From positions 1,736,001 to 1,800,000 of the forward strand of contig NZ_NBTM02000001.1 of assembly GCF_002083135.2 (NCBI RefSeq): DNA of 64,000 nucleotides, read 5' to 3'. This stretch comes from Aerococcus viridans. GTDB lineage: Bacteria; Bacillota; Bacilli; Lactobacillales; Aerococcaceae. Each line of letters begins with the position of its first letter. Within the stretch, counting starts at the first letter, position 1. Of this stretch, positions 38,709-48,358 are shown piece by piece. The notes under the pieces were generated by a model. That model did not search any database. It saw only the letters and a list, made by a program, of their open reading frames with translations, and had not been told where the DNA came from. The translations under genes and the position numbers were made by a program.

Positions 38709-39887
38709 GTGGCTGAAAAAAGAGACTACTATGAAGTCCTTGGCGTGTCAAAGACCGCAAGTAAGGATGAAATAAAGAAAGCCTATCGAAAATTATCAAA
38801 AAAATATCATCCAGATATCAACAAAGAAGCGGATGCGGAAGACAAATTTAAAGAAATTTCTGACGCATACGAAGTCTTAAGTGATGAGCAAAAACGTGCA
38901 GCCTATGACCAATACGGTCACGCAGCTACTGACGGTGGCTTCGGTGGAGGCGGCGGATTTGGTGGCGGTAGTTACCAATCATACGGTGGCTCTGGCTTTG
39001 AAGACATCTTTGAGCAATTCTTTGGTGGCGGAGGCGGCGGCTTCAGCGGTTTCGGTGGTGGCTTTGGTGGCGGCGGCCGTACGGCTAACCCTAACGCACC
39101 GCAACAAGGTGATGACTTACAATACAATATGGACCTAGAATTTGAAGAAGCTATTTTCGGAACTGAAGAAACTATTTCTTACCGTCGTGAAGTAGACTGT
39201 ACAGTATGTGAAGGATCTGGTGCTGAACCAGGTACAGCAGTCCATACCTGTCCAACATGTTCTGGATCTGGTGTTGAAAAAGTTTACCAACAAACACCAT
39301 TAGGTCGTGTTGTTTCTCAATCTGTATGTCATGAATGTTCAGGTAAAGGGAAAGTATTCGACCAAGCTTGCCACCACTGCCACGGTGCTGGACGTGAAAC
39401 TGAAACACATAAAGTGAAAGTAAACGTACCAGCCGGTGTTGAAGATGGTCAAAGCATGCGTCTAAGCGGGCAAGGAAATGCAGGTAAAAATAATGGACCA
39501 GCAGGAAGCTTATATGTCGTTTTCCGTGTAAAACCTTCTGAAATCTTCGAGCGTGAAGGGGCAGAAATCCGCTATGTCTTACCAATTAATTTCGCCCAAG
39601 CGGCTTTAGGTGATGATATTGAGGTACCAACTGTTCACGGTAAAGTATCGATGAAAGTGCCAGCTGGTACGCAAACAGGTACGAAATTCCGTCTACGCGG
39701 TAAGGGTGCACCTAAATTAAATGGTAATTCAAACGGTGACCAAACAGTAACTGTTAAGGTGGTTACGCCTAAGAACCTGAATGAAGAACAAAAAGCTTCA
39801 TTGAGGGCCTTCGCTAAAGCTTCAAATGACGAAGTGAGTGAAGAAGATAGAGGGTTCCTCGATAAATTGAAAGACGCATTTTCTTAA
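38709..39887 (+). CDS. dnaJ: Chaperone DnaJ (Hsp40)
   Basis: Co-chaperone stimulating DnaK. The J domain has the HPD motif (KKYHPDINK, about residue 34). A long Gly/Phe region (about 77-125) follows, then four CxxCxGxG zinc motifs ([32 protein letters not shown]) and the C-terminal substrate domains. 392 aa. GTG start, with AAGGGGGAG upstream. Confidence 0.97.
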   Translation: MAEKRDYYEVLGVSKTASKDEIKKAYRKLSKKYHPDINKEADAEDKFKEISDAYEVLSDEQKRAAYDQYGHAATDGGFGGGGGFGGGSYQSYGGSGFEDIFEQFFGGGGGGFSGFGGGFGGGGRTANPNAPQQGDDLQYNMDLEFEEAIFGTEETISYRREVDCTVCEGSGAEPGTAVHTCPTCSGSGVEKVYQQTPLGRVVSQSVCHECSGKGKVFDQACHHCHGAGRETETHKVKVNVPAGVEDGQSMRLSGQGNAGKNNGPAGSLYVVFRVKPSEIFEREGAEIRYVLPINFAQAALGDDIEVPTVHGKVSMKVPAGTQTGTKFRLRGKGAPKLNGNSNGDQTVTVKVVTPKNLNEEQKASLRAFAKASNDEVSEEDRGFLDKLKDAFS

Positions 39888-39893
39888 TAAATG

Positions 39894-39936
39894 AAAAATA
39901 GTAGCACTAGTCGATCTGACTGGTGCTACTATTTTT
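39894..39936 (+). terminator. Terminator after dnaJ
   Basis: A 19-bp stem (39894-39912 with 39918-39936, one G-T) includes the A and T tracts. It ends the heat-shock operon. Confidence 0.92.
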
Positions 39937-39970
39937 GTGTTATTCGGCTAACAGTGCTTTATTTTGGGGC

Positions 39971-40480
39971 TTAGAACCAGAATAAGATCCCTACATTGCC
40001 TAGTTCATAGCAGATGTCGCCGCTAATCGTGATTGTTTTCTTGACTACTTTCAATTGAACGTCGGAAATTTCATCAACATAATTTAAGAAAGTATAGAAA
40101 TGTTTCAGGGCTGTTTCATATAAAAATAGAAAGCTGCCTTAGAACTTGCGATATGTTTTGTAACAATGAAATTACTCAACTGTCCTCGAAAGAATATCAA
40201 AATCATCTGTCGCATCAACGGGTGTGGTTAAGACATACTATCGCAAATATGTCTATATGAAAGTATTTACTCTATCTTGGTGTTTGCGGACACTTTTTGG
40301 CTCCAATCCCTTGACTTTTTCTAGAAATTCGCTAAAGGCATCAAGAACCATTGCATTAGTGACTTCCAATTCCATGGATTTGAATTCAGTCACTATATTA
40401 ATTGATACGGAATCTTTATTGAGGCTAGGGTGCCATACTTTTGAACTGTTTTTAATTTGAAAAATAGGTGACACATTCAA
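39971..40480 (-). pseudogene. Decayed gene, helical protein with integrase core-binding-like N-terminus
   Basis: On the minus strand a 75-codon frame contains the segment FSEFLEKVKGLEPKSVRKH and then stops. Homology-like sequence continues in other frames (TYLR-stop-YVLTTPVDATDDFDILSR; TKHIASSKAAFYFYMKQ; ALKHFYTFLNYVDEISDVQL), ending near 39971. The pattern (a GLxPKTxxKH helix, then a helical core and short acidic tail) resembles a family of small proteins of unknown function and, loosely, phage-integrase SAM-like domains. At least two internal stops and frame changes mark it as a pseudogene. This accounts for most of the 39937-40536 interval, which has no intact gene. Confidence 0.6.
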
Positions 40481-40536
40481 TCTAGCATTTGCCTATTACT
40501 ACAGATGGACTTGTTGATCTTAAAGCGGGCAAAATG

Positions 40537-40565
40537 TTGTGGTAGTGGGGTAATTTTGCTATAAT
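40537..40565 (+). promoter_or_regulatory. lepA promoter
   Basis: TTGTGG (40537-40542), 17-bp spacer, extended -10 TGC-TATAAT (TATAAT 40560-40565), about 33 bp before the start. Confidence 0.7.
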
Positions 40566-40597
40566 GATAATTGCTGAACATAAAAGGGGGATGGAAA

Positions 40598-42421
40598 ATG
40601 AATATCCAAGAAATGAAAGACAGACAAGAAAAAATCAGAAATTTTTCCATCATCGCGCACATTGATCATGGTAAATCTACTTTAGCGGACCGCATCCTAC
40701 AAAATACAGGGACGGTTTCTGATCGCGAGATGCATGACCAAATGTTAGATTCTATGGATCTTGAACAAGAACGTGGTATCACGATTAAGTTGAATGCCAT
40801 CGAGTTAGAATATAAAGCGAACGATGGGGAAACTTATATTTTTCATTTAATTGATACACCAGGACACGTAGACTTTTCATACGAAGTTTCACGTTCTTTG
40901 GCAGCCTGTGAAGGGGCCGTATTAGTTGTGGATGCAGCACAAGGGATTGAAGCCCAAACACTTGCTAACGTATACCTAGCTGTTGAAAATGACTTAGAAA
41001 TTGTACCAGTCATCAATAAGATTGACTTACCGGCAGCTGATCCAGAAAAAGTGAAACAAGAAATTGAAGACGTGATTGGTTTAGACGCTTCTGATGCTGT
41101 ATTAGCTTCAGCTAAAGCTAACATCGGTATCGATGAGTTATTAGAACAAATCGTTGAGAAAGTACCTGCACCAACTGGTGAAATTGAAGCACCTGTACAA
41201 GCTTTGATTTTTGACTCTGTATACGATGCTTACCGTGGGGTTGTTTTAAGTGTCCGTGTGGAAAATGGTGTTATCCGTAATGGTGACCGAATTCAAATCA
41301 TGTCAAATGGGAAAACATTTGATGTAACTGAAGTTGGGATCATGTCACCAAAACCAATTCCGCGTGACTACTTGATGGCCGGGGACGTTGGTTATATCAC
41401 AGCATCTATTAAGACTATCCAAGATACACGGGTTGGGGATACGATCACTTTAGCGACCAATCCTGCAACCGAACCATTAGCTGAATACAAACAAATGAAC
41501 CCGATGGTCTACTGTGGTTTATATCCAGTGGATTCTTCAGACTATGTTGACTTGCGTGAAGCCTTGGAAAAATTACAATTAAATGATGCATCCCTAGAAT
41601 TCGAAGCGGAATCTTCTCAAGCCTTAGGTTTTGGTTACCGTTGTGGTTTCTTAGGTATGTTACATATGGACGTTATCCAAGAACGTATTGAACGTGAATT
41701 CAATATCGACTTGATTGCGACAACACCATCGGTAATTTACCATGTTTATAAAACAGACGGCACAATGGTTGAGGTGGCTAACCCATCTGAAATGCCAGAT
41801 CCGACTTATGTTGAATATATTGAAGAACCTATTGTAAAAGCAAATATCATGGTTCCACAAGAATATGTTGGTGCCGTAATGGAATTAGCCCAACGTAAAC
41901 GTGGAAACTTTATCACTATGGACTACTTGGATGATATTCGAGTAGATGTTAAATACGAATTACCATTATCTGAAATTGTATTTGACTTCTTTGACCAATT
42001 GAAATCAAACACTAAAGGTTACGCTTCCTTAGATTATGAATTAGGCGGCTACCAAAAATCTAACTTAGTGAAATTAGATGTGTTATTAAATGGTGAAGTT
42101 GTCGATGCCTTGTCAATTATTGTACATAGAGACTTCGCTGAAAGCCGCGGTCGTACTTTAGTTAGCAAGTTGAAAGACGTTATCCCAAGACAACAATTTG
42201 AGGTACCAATTCAAGCAGCGATTGGCCATAAAATTATTGCCCGTACAAATATTAAAGCCTTACGTAAAGACGTTACGGCTAAGTTGTACGGTGGTGACGT
42301 TACCCGTCGTCAAAAACTATTGAAGAAACAAAAAGAAGGTAAGAAACGTATGAAGGCCATCGGTTCAGTCGAAGTACCGCAAGAAGCCTTCTTAGCCATC
42401 TTAGATATGGGCGAAGAATAA
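40598..42421 (+). CDS. lepA: Elongation factor 4 (LepA)
   Basis: Ribosome-associated translational GTPase (EF4). G motifs are AHIDHGKST (residues 20-28), DTPGHVDF and NKIDLP. EF-G-like domains and the LepA-specific C-terminal domain (KVYGG-type region and [13 protein letters not shown]) follow. 607 aa. The ATG at 40598 is supported by AAGGGGG a few bases upstream; an earlier in-frame ATG at 40571 has no Shine-Dalgarno site. It follows the dnaJ region, as in other Lactobacillales. Confidence 0.97.
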   Translation: MNIQEMKDRQEKIRNFSIIAHIDHGKSTLADRILQNTGTVSDREMHDQMLDSMDLEQERGITIKLNAIELEYKANDGETYIFHLIDTPGHVDFSYEVSRSLAACEGAVLVVDAAQGIEAQTLANVYLAVENDLEIVPVINKIDLPAADPEKVKQEIEDVIGLDASDAVLASAKANIGIDELLEQIVEKVPAPTGEIEAPVQALIFDSVYDAYRGVVLSVRVENGVIRNGDRIQIMSNGKTFDVTEVGIMSPKPIPRDYLMAGDVGYITASIKTIQDTRVGDTITLATNPATEPLAEYKQMNPMVYCGLYPVDSSDYVDLREALEKLQLNDASLEFEAESSQALGFGYRCGFLGMLHMDVIQERIEREFNIDLIATTPSVIYHVYKTDGTMVEVANPSEMPDPTYVEYIEEPIVKANIMVPQEYVGAVMELAQRKRGNFITMDYLDDIRVDVKYELPLSEIVFDFFDQLKSNTKGYASLDYELGGYQKSNLVKLDVLLNGEVVDALSIIVHRDFAESRGRTLVSKLKDVIPRQQFEVPIQAAIGHKIIARTNIKALRKDVTAKLYGGDVTRRQKLLKKQKEGKKRMKAIGSVEVPQEAFLAILDMGEE

Positions 42422-42458
42422 AATTTAAAAAGGTATATTTAATGATACCAATTACTTT

Positions 42459-42495
42459 GGGGCTAATGATTACAAATATCATTAGTCTCTTTTTT
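42459..42495 (+). terminator. Terminator after lepA
   Basis: GGGGCTAATGAT and ATCATTAGTCTC pair (12 bp with two G-T), followed by TTTTTT. The 42496-42680 stretch beyond holds no gene, only a direct repeat TTATTGAAAG at 42522 and 42592. Confidence 0.85.
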
Positions 42496-42683
42496 ATCCT
42501 TTTTGATTTTTCTATTATCATTTATTGAAAGCGTCCTGGATAGCTAATACGGTTCTTTTATTTATTCGTCATTTTATTTTTAAACAACTAGTTATTGAAA
42601 GTGCGTTGGTTAACCATCATGCTTTTCTATTCTTCAACATGATTTTTATTTTTCAAATCACTTTAACAACCTCTAGCTAGGCC

Positions 42684-42714
42684 TTGCCTTAGAGTGCACT
42701 CTAAGGTGTATAGT
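42684..42714 (+). promoter_or_regulatory. MerR-family operator-promoter
   Basis: TTGCCT (-35, 42684-42689) and TATAGT (-10, 42709-42714) are separated by 19 bp, the over-long spacing typical of MerR-controlled promoters. The spacer is covered by a perfect 20-bp palindrome, CCTTAGAGTGCACTCTAAGG (42687-42706). No merR gene is in the window. The promoter faces a broken SDR gene and the intact alcohol dehydrogenase. Confidence 0.85.
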
Positions 42715-42790
42715 TGTCCTAGACATGATGAAAGCATCAAAGTTCCTCATCTTGTGACGCAATGACCACGGTTTTCCTAGGAGGTTTTAA

Positions 42791-43609
42791 ATGAAAGATG
42801 TACTATTGTTAGTAGGTGCTGGTCAGTTAGGGATGACCATTGCCCGTCGTGTCGGCTTTAACCATAAGATTCTAATTGGTGACAAAAACTTTGACAATGC
42901 CATCGCAATTGCGGATACTTTGGAGGGGGCTAGATTTGATATTGTAGCCACATAAATTGATATTGCTGATAAGGATTCTATAGCCACTTTTTATTGAAAA
43001 AGGACAATCCTACGGTGAAATTGACCTGCTGATTAATGCAGTGGGGGGTCCCCAAGTCAAGCATCCATTGAATCCATGAATCCATCCTCAAGGTAGATTT
43101 GTATTGGACGGCTGTTTTGCTAGAAGAAGTGGGCAAAGTCATCAAATCTGGTGGTGGTGTCACTATTTCTAGTCAGTCAAGCTGCCGGATGCCAGCCTTA
43201 ACCCCCGAAGAGGACCGGTTACTGGCGACAGCACCTGTAGACCAGTTGTTGGCTTTAGACTTGCTACAAACTGACAATTTAAAAGACTCGCTCCACGCCT
43301 ACCAATTGGCTAAACGAGGAAATGAAACGGGTCATGGCTGAAGCCGTTAAATGGGGCAAAAAGGGTGCGCGAATCAATGCGATTTCACCTGGTATTATTG
43401 TCACACCCTTGGCACTTGACTAATTTAATGACCCACGCGGCGATTTCTATAAAGATATGTTCGCGAAAAGTCCAATGGGGCGTCCAGGAACGGCGGATGA
43501 AGTGGCTAACCTAGCATCAATCTTAATGAGCAGTGATGGCGCCTTTATTACCGGATCAGATTTCTTGATTGACGGCGAGGCAACAGCAACTTTTTATTAT
43601 GGTGAATAA
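42791..43609 (+). pseudogene. SDR family oxidoreductase, frameshifted
   Basis: A short-chain dehydrogenase can be followed across all of this interval but only by changing frame and ignoring stops. The intact start is MKDVLLLVGAGQLGMTIARR (Rossmann motif), stopping after VAT at about 42955. It continues with GEIDLLINAVGG, VLLEEVGKVIKSGGGVTISSQS, a YQLAKRG catalytic Tyr/Lys segment, ARINAISPGIIVTPLALD-stop, and PMGRPGTADEVANLASILMSSDGAFITG to the end. TAGGAGG precedes the ATG, and a MerR-type promoter lies upstream. Several lesions show long-standing inactivation. The intact ancestor would be about 270 aa. Confidence 0.9.
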
Positions 43610-43674
43610 ACTAATGAATTATCTAAGGAAATATTTTGATAAAGAACTTTTCAAAACAGAAAGGACGTATAAAT

Positions 43675-44709
43675 ATGAAAGCAGCAATTTTTAATGAACC
43701 AGGAAATATGACCGTCACTATCATGGACCGACCGCAAATTCAAGCACCACACGATGCCATTATCCGCGTTGTTCGTGCATGTGTTTGTGGGTCTGACTTA
43801 TGGTGGTTCCGCGGTATTAATGATATGGCTTCAGGCTCGCAAACAGGCCACGAAGCGATTGGAATTGTCGAAGAAGTTGGGACAGCAGTTAAAAATGTCC
43901 AAGTAGGTGACTTTGTTATCGTACCATTTACAAATGGCTGTGGACACTGCGCTGCATGTAAGGCAGGTCTTGATGGCGATTGCACGACTTTCACAGGCGG
44001 CGCCTTAGGTTTTCAAGCTGAATACCTACGTTATGTATCAGGAGACTGGGGGCTTGTGAAAATTCCTGGCCAACCTAGTGACTATTCTGCAGATATGTTG
44101 AAGTCATTTACCACCTTGGCAGACGTTATGGCTACCGGTTATCATGCCGCTGTCACTGCTGAAGTGAAAGCTGGCGATACAGTAGTCGTTGTGGGTGACG
44201 GGGCAGTTGGTTTGTGTGGTGTTATCGGGGCCAAATTATTAGGCGCTGAACGCATTATTATCATGAGTCGTCACAAAGATCGCCAAGATTTAGCCCTTGA
44301 ATTTGGGGCAACTGACATTGTTTCTGAGCGTGGAGACGAAGGGATCAACCGAATCATGGAATTGACTGGCGAAGGTGCTGACGCTGTTTTAGAGTGTGTC
44401 GGTTCACAATTAGCCGTTGAAACTGCCGTCCAATTGGCGCGTCCAGGTGCCGTCGTTGGCCGGGTTGGTGTGCCACATATCGATGAATTAGATACCAATA
44501 AATTATTCTGGAAAAACATCGGCCTTCGTGGAGGCCGTGCAGCTGTGACAACCCATGACCGTGCAGTCTTATTAGATGCAGTTCTTGATGGGCGCATCAA
44601 TCCAGGTAAGGTATTCAACATGTCCTTTGATTTAGATGACGTGCAAGAAGCTTATGCAGCAATGGACGAACGCCGTGCCATTAAATCTTTACTCGTTATT
44701 TCTGACTAA
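43675..44709 (+). CDS. Zinc-dependent alcohol dehydrogenase (MDR superfamily)
   Basis: 344-aa medium-chain dehydrogenase. Catalytic zinc ligands are Cys38 (ACVCGSD), His59 and Glu60 (GHEAIGIVEEVG). Structural zinc cysteines are at 89, 92, 95 and 103 (CGHCAACKAGLDGDC). The Rossmann motif is VVVGDGAVGLCGV (about residue 180). Substrate is unknown; such genes are often MerR-regulated aldehyde or quinone detoxifiers. The ATG at 43675 is chosen because AAAGGA lies 9 nt upstream; an earlier ATG at 43636 lacks one. It is intact directly after the broken SDR gene and probably relied on the same MerR promoter. Confidence 0.92.
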   Translation: MKAAIFNEPGNMTVTIMDRPQIQAPHDAIIRVVRACVCGSDLWWFRGINDMASGSQTGHEAIGIVEEVGTAVKNVQVGDFVIVPFTNGCGHCAACKAGLDGDCTTFTGGALGFQAEYLRYVSGDWGLVKIPGQPSDYSADMLKSFTTLADVMATGYHAAVTAEVKAGDTVVVVGDGAVGLCGVIGAKLLGAERIIIMSRHKDRQDLALEFGATDIVSERGDEGINRIMELTGEGADAVLECVGSQLAVETAVQLARPGAVVGRVGVPHIDELDTNKLFWKNIGLRGGRAAVTTHDRAVLLDAVLDGRINPGKVFNMSFDLDDVQEAYAAMDERRAIKSLLVISD

Positions 44710-44762
44710 CTAAATTACCATTTCCCCCTAAATGATTCACCTGTATACGGTCTGAATAGTCT

Positions 44763-44792
44763 TTGACAAGGATTAGATTTATATGATATATG
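44763..44792 (+). promoter_or_regulatory. Promoter of the small broken gene at 44819
   Basis: TTGACA (44763-44768), 18-bp spacer, TATATG (44787-44792), then TAGGAG before a TTG codon at 44818-44820. Confidence 0.55.
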
Positions 44793-44817
44793 TGATAAAA
44801 ACTTAGGAGTTTTATTT

Positions 44818-45006
44818 TGGAAAAAGAACAACGTATTTAACTCTTGCAAGATATGATATTGAAACCCAACAAATGGTAGCATCCGAGTCCTTGGTACAGT
44901 TGGTGAAGAAAAATTACCCCATCAATTAAACGAATATGTATGTGTTGAAGACTATTTAGGAAAAATCGTTTTATTCAAAGATGCTATCAAAGCCTATTTA
45001 AAATAA
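44818..45006 (+). pseudogene. Small decayed gene of unknown function
   Basis: A TTG start with TAGGAG upstream reads only MEKEQRI before a stop. A second frame reads TTYLTLARYDIETQQMV, and a third reads RVLGTVGEEKLPHQLNEY and ends IVLFKDAIKAYLK just before the terminator. Together they look like one roughly 60-residue protein with two frame changes. I do not recognise the family. Promoter, Shine-Dalgarno site and terminator are intact. Confidence 0.5.
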
Positions 45007-45019
45007 TAAATGTTGTTAG

Positions 45020-45045
45020 CCGGAAGTGAATAGCTTCCGGTTTTT
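45020..45045 (+). terminator. Terminator after the small broken gene
   Basis: CCGGAAG and CTTCCGG with a 7-nt loop, followed by TTTTT. Confidence 0.85.
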
Positions 45046-45148
45046 ACATGCACGGCTCATCTTCTTAGAAATCAACGGATCGAAACCGTCTTTCTTTTTG
45101 CCAAATTAAGGGTATAATGAAATAAAATAGTGAACAAAGGGTGAGTGT

Positions 45149-45670
45149 ATGATTTTATCAGGGAAGAAAATTGCTGAGGAGCAAGGGACTGGCATTAAAA
45201 TAACGCCATTTAATGAAAGTCAGGTTAATCCCAATTCTTATAACTTGAGACTCTCAAATGAATTGGCTTATTACGAAGATGATGTGTTGGATATGAAGAA
45301 AAAACCAACCTTGAAATCGATTCAAATTCCTGAAGAGGGTTATTTATTAGAACCAGGCAAATTGTATTTAGGCCGGACAGTAGAATATACTGAAACGGAT
45401 AAATATGTACCCATGCTTGAAGGCCGTTCTTCAATCGGTCGATTAGGTTTATATATCCATGTAACGGCTGGTTTCGGGGATGTTGGTTTCTCCGGTTACT
45501 GGACCTTAGAAATGCATTGTTTACAGCCAATCCGCATTTATCCAAATGTTGAAATTTGTCAGATCTACTATCATACAATTAACGGTGAATATGATTTATA
45601 CTCTTCTGGAAAATATGCTAACAACGAAGGGATTCAAGAATCCCGTTTATACCAAGATTTTATCAAATAA
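45149..45670 (+). CDS. dcd: dCTP deaminase
   Basis: Deaminates dCTP to dUTP on the way to dTMP. 173 aa of the trimeric dUTPase/dCTP deaminase fold, with VNPNSYNLRLSN, LEGRSSIGRLGL and HVTAGFGDVGFSGYWTLEMH, which holds the catalytic Glu region. Whether it also has dUTPase activity cannot be told. GGGTGAG precedes the ATG; TATAAT at 45113-45118 is the likely -10. A terminator follows at 45703. Confidence 0.92.
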   Translation: MILSGKKIAEEQGTGIKITPFNESQVNPNSYNLRLSNELAYYEDDVLDMKKKPTLKSIQIPEEGYLLEPGKLYLGRTVEYTETDKYVPMLEGRSSIGRLGLYIHVTAGFGDVGFSGYWTLEMHCLQPIRIYPNVEICQIYYHTINGEYDLYSSGKYANNEGIQESRLYQDFIK

Positions 45671-45702
45671 AGCGCCAGTCCAATTATGAATATTTTGTGA
45701 AG

Positions 45703-45727
45703 AAAAGCCATGAATATGGCTTTTTTT
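45703..45727 (+). terminator. Terminator after dcd
   Basis: AAAAGCCAT and ATGGCTTTT with a 4-nt loop and T7 tail. Confidence 0.88.
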
Positions 45728-45744
45728 GTGAAAGCAAGTATACT

Positions 45745-45776
45745 TTGACCAAACCTGACTTTGTATGCGTTATAAT
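45745..45776 (+). promoter_or_regulatory. Possible ftsH promoter
   Basis: TTGACC (45745-45750) and TATAAT (45771-45776). The 20-bp spacing is longer than usual, so the -35 assignment is uncertain. Confidence 0.45.
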
Positions 45777-45865
45777 ATATTTGTAGTTAAGGAGTGTAGA
45801 ATCTGACAAGGATGTCAGGTCTAAATAACTTATATATTTTTGACAAAATGAGTAGGAGTGAATAT

Positions 45866-47752
45866 ATGAGCAAAAATAGAAAACAGAATAAAAATCGGAA
45901 GAAAGGGTTTAATTTTGGAAACTCACCTAATGGTGGTGGTTATTTCAACTTTATGAATGCCTTTTGGTGGATAATATTGGTAATCCTTGGTTTGAATTTA
46001 TTATTCCCAGCCATTACTGGGATGCAGGTAGAAGAAGTTCCTTATTCTTCATTTGTGAGCCAAGTAGATGCTGGCCAGGTAGAAAGTGTTGAAATTAATC
46101 AATATGATTTAACTTGGACCGCTGAAACGGACGGCGAAACGCAAGTATATACCACTGGTAAGGTGGATGATCCTGATTTAGTTAACCGTTTGGAATCGAA
46201 CAATGTGACTTACCAAACGGAAATCTATCAACCAACGTCACCATTTATCTCATTCTTACTGACCTTTATTTTACCGTTTGCTGTGATTTATTGGTTAATG
46301 CGTAAACTAATGCAGAAGATGACAGGTAGTTCTGATTCTAAGATTGACCTTTCAGGTGGTGGCTTTGGTGGCATGAACTTTGGCAAATCAGATGCCAAAA
46401 TTTATGTGAAATCAGATAATTCACGAAACTTTAAAGATGTGGCTGGCCAAGATGAAGCCAAAGAGTCTTTGGTTGAAGTGGTAGATTACTTGAAGGAACC
46501 GAAGAAATACCAAGAAATTGGTGCCCAAGCACCGCGTGGTGTCTTACTAGTAGGTCCTCCTGGGACAGGTAAAACTTTGATGGCCAAAGCCGTTGCTGGT
46601 GAAGCTGGTGTCCCATTCTTCTCTATCGCAGGTTCTGAATTTGTTGAGATGTTTGTTGGACGAGGGGCAGCTAAAGTGCGTGACCTCTTTAAACAAGCCA
46701 ACGATAAAGCGCCATGTATCGTATTCATTGATGAGATTGATACTATTGGTAAATCTCGTGACAATTCTTATTCAACCAATGACGAACGTGAGCAGACTTT
46801 AAACCAGTTGCTTACTGAAATGGATGGGTTCGAAGGCGACAAGGGTGTTATCATCCTAGCTGCAACTAACCGCCCTGAATCATTAGATAAAGCCTTGTTA
46901 CGTCCTGGCCGTTTTGACCGTCAAGTGTCTATGGAATTGCCTGACTTAAAAGGCCGTGAAGAAATTCTTCGTGTCCACGCTAAAGAATATAAGATGGGTC
47001 AAAATATCGATTACCGTTACATTGCCCGTGCGACTGCTGGGGCATCCGGAGCAGACCTTGCCAATATCATTAACGAAGCGGGGCTGCGTGCCGTTCGTAA
47101 CAAGCACAAGGAAATTAGTCAAATAGACTTGGATGAATCGGTAGATGTTGTCTTAGCTGGTCAAATCAAGAAGAACGATATCTTATCGCCAGAAGAACGT
47201 CGCGTCGTTTCTTACCACGAAATTGGTCACGCCCTTGTTGCGGCCCGACAATCTGGTTCAGCGCCAGTTGAGAAGATTACAATTATACCGCGTACGTCAG
47301 GTGCCCTTGGGTATACCATGCAGGTTGAAACTGGTGAGAAATCACTTTACACCAAACAAGAGTTGTACAATCAATTGATGACCCTTGCAGGTGGACGTGC
47401 TGCTGAAGAAGTGGTCTTTGGTGAAATCACTACCGGGGCTTCAAATGATATTGAAAAAATGACGAAAATTGCCCGTTCTATGGTCACTCAATACGGGATG
47501 TCGGATACTTTCGGCATGATGCAATTGGAAAGTCGTACTAATCGATACTTGTCTGACAATACACAGAGTCAGGTATCCGGTGGTACCGCTGAAAAAGCAG
47601 ATCAAGAAGTTATTGAATTGATTAAACGTGCCCATCAAGAAGCCGGCGAAATCTTGATGAATAACCGCGAAAAATTGGATGAGCTGTCTGAATACTTAAT
47701 TCAGGAAGAAACCATTACCGGTCAACAATTCATGCAAATTTTAAATAAATAA
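45866..47752 (+). CDS. ftsH: ATP-dependent zinc metalloprotease FtsH
   Basis: Membrane-anchored AAA+ protease for quality control of membrane and regulatory proteins. A basic N-terminus, TM1 (about 33-50), extracytoplasmic domain, TM2 (about 127-146), Walker A GPPGTGKT (230-237), Walker B FIDEID, the second region of homology, and the zinc motif HEIGH (451-455). 628 aa. The ATG at 45866 is chosen over one 54 nt upstream because TAGGAGTG precedes it at proper distance. The tilS-hpt genes that often precede ftsH in Firmicutes are absent here. Confidence 0.97.
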   Translation: MSKNRKQNKNRKKGFNFGNSPNGGGYFNFMNAFWWIILVILGLNLLFPAITGMQVEEVPYSSFVSQVDAGQVESVEINQYDLTWTAETDGETQVYTTGKVDDPDLVNRLESNNVTYQTEIYQPTSPFISFLLTFILPFAVIYWLMRKLMQKMTGSSDSKIDLSGGGFGGMNFGKSDAKIYVKSDNSRNFKDVAGQDEAKESLVEVVDYLKEPKKYQEIGAQAPRGVLLVGPPGTGKTLMAKAVAGEAGVPFFSIAGSEFVEMFVGRGAAKVRDLFKQANDKAPCIVFIDEIDTIGKSRDNSYSTNDEREQTLNQLLTEMDGFEGDKGVIILAATNRPESLDKALLRPGRFDRQVSMELPDLKGREEILRVHAKEYKMGQNIDYRYIARATAGASGADLANIINEAGLRAVRNKHKEISQIDLDESVDVVLAGQIKKNDILSPEERRVVSYHEIGHALVAARQSGSAPVEKITIIPRTSGALGYTMQVETGEKSLYTKQELYNQLMTLAGGRAAEEVVFGEITTGASNDIEKMTKIARSMVTQYGMSDTFGMMQLESRTNRYLSDNTQSQVSGGTAEKADQEVIELIKRAHQEAGEILMNNREKLDELSEYLIQEETITGQQFMQILNK

Positions 47753-47763
47753 CAAGTAATATA

Positions 47764-47798
47764 AAAAAACGTTCGTGAGATTTTCACGAACGTTTTTT
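47764..47798. terminator. Terminator after ftsH (symmetrical)
   Basis: A perfect 15-bp stem, AAAAAACGTTCGTGA against TCACGAACGTTTTTT. It can serve both the ftsH and the minus-strand side. Confidence 0.92.
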
Positions 47799-47822
47799 AA
47801 GGTTTATTTTGAAAGATTTCAA

Positions 47823-48343
47823 CTACATTATAGTAGGTAGCCAATTAATCAAGACATTTCCCAAACCTGTAGCACCTGCAAAATAGATGAATGTAGGCAG
47901 TGGTTTAGAGAAGGACAGAACAGATTTTTGGTAAACTCGCCCAGGAATAAAAGCTTGGACGAATAGGTTGCCGTGATGCCTAGAAATCAAAAAGCAGAGG
48001 AAGGACCCGATGAAAATAAAGGTCACGGATGCGACAAAGCCAACAACTGGTCCGTAGGCTAGAAACATGGCTAAACAGGGTAAGTTACCCGGAATAACAA
48101 GATAATGTTATTTAGGATGACTAGGATAGACAATAAAAGGAAGCCGGCCCAGCCCATATTGAGGGCGAGGTTTTTAAGTGGTTCGGCAGAATGAAACCAG
48201 TCTAGCCGGTAGCTAGCGAATAAAACAAGGGCTAGCAAGGCAATGACCACATAAGTAGTCTTTTGGATGGTTTCTTTAAATTTGTCCGCTTGTATTAGGG
48301 ACTGGTTTTTTTCAGTATCAGTGGGTATATCTTTATTTTGCAT
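47823..48343 (-). pseudogene. TVP38/TMEM64 (DedA-like) membrane protein, frameshifted
   Basis: Two adjacent minus-strand frames make one protein. 48343-48071 encodes a charged N-terminus and two helices, up to LVILNNIILLF. The sequence then continues in another frame as VIPGNLPCLAMFLAYGPVVGF and FIGSFLCFLISRHHGNLF to 47823. The VIPG and FGPxxGF-like motifs are typical of TVP38/TMEM64 proteins. The frame change is near 48098, and the C-terminus is shorter than the usual 200 or so residues. GGGGGT precedes the start. It lies 15 bp after the 119-aa membrane protein gene. Confidence 0.75.
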
Positions 48344-48358
48344 TCTAAGACCCCCATA

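Noticed and set aside
40224-40460. 78-codon plus-strand frame in the dnaJ-lepA gap
   Set aside because: It is the antisense of the better-supported decayed minus-strand gene and lacks a Shine-Dalgarno site.
43099-43341. 80-codon frame that could be called a separate small protein
   Set aside because: It is an internal fragment of the SDR pseudogene (TVLLEEVGKVIKSGGG region), not an independent gene.
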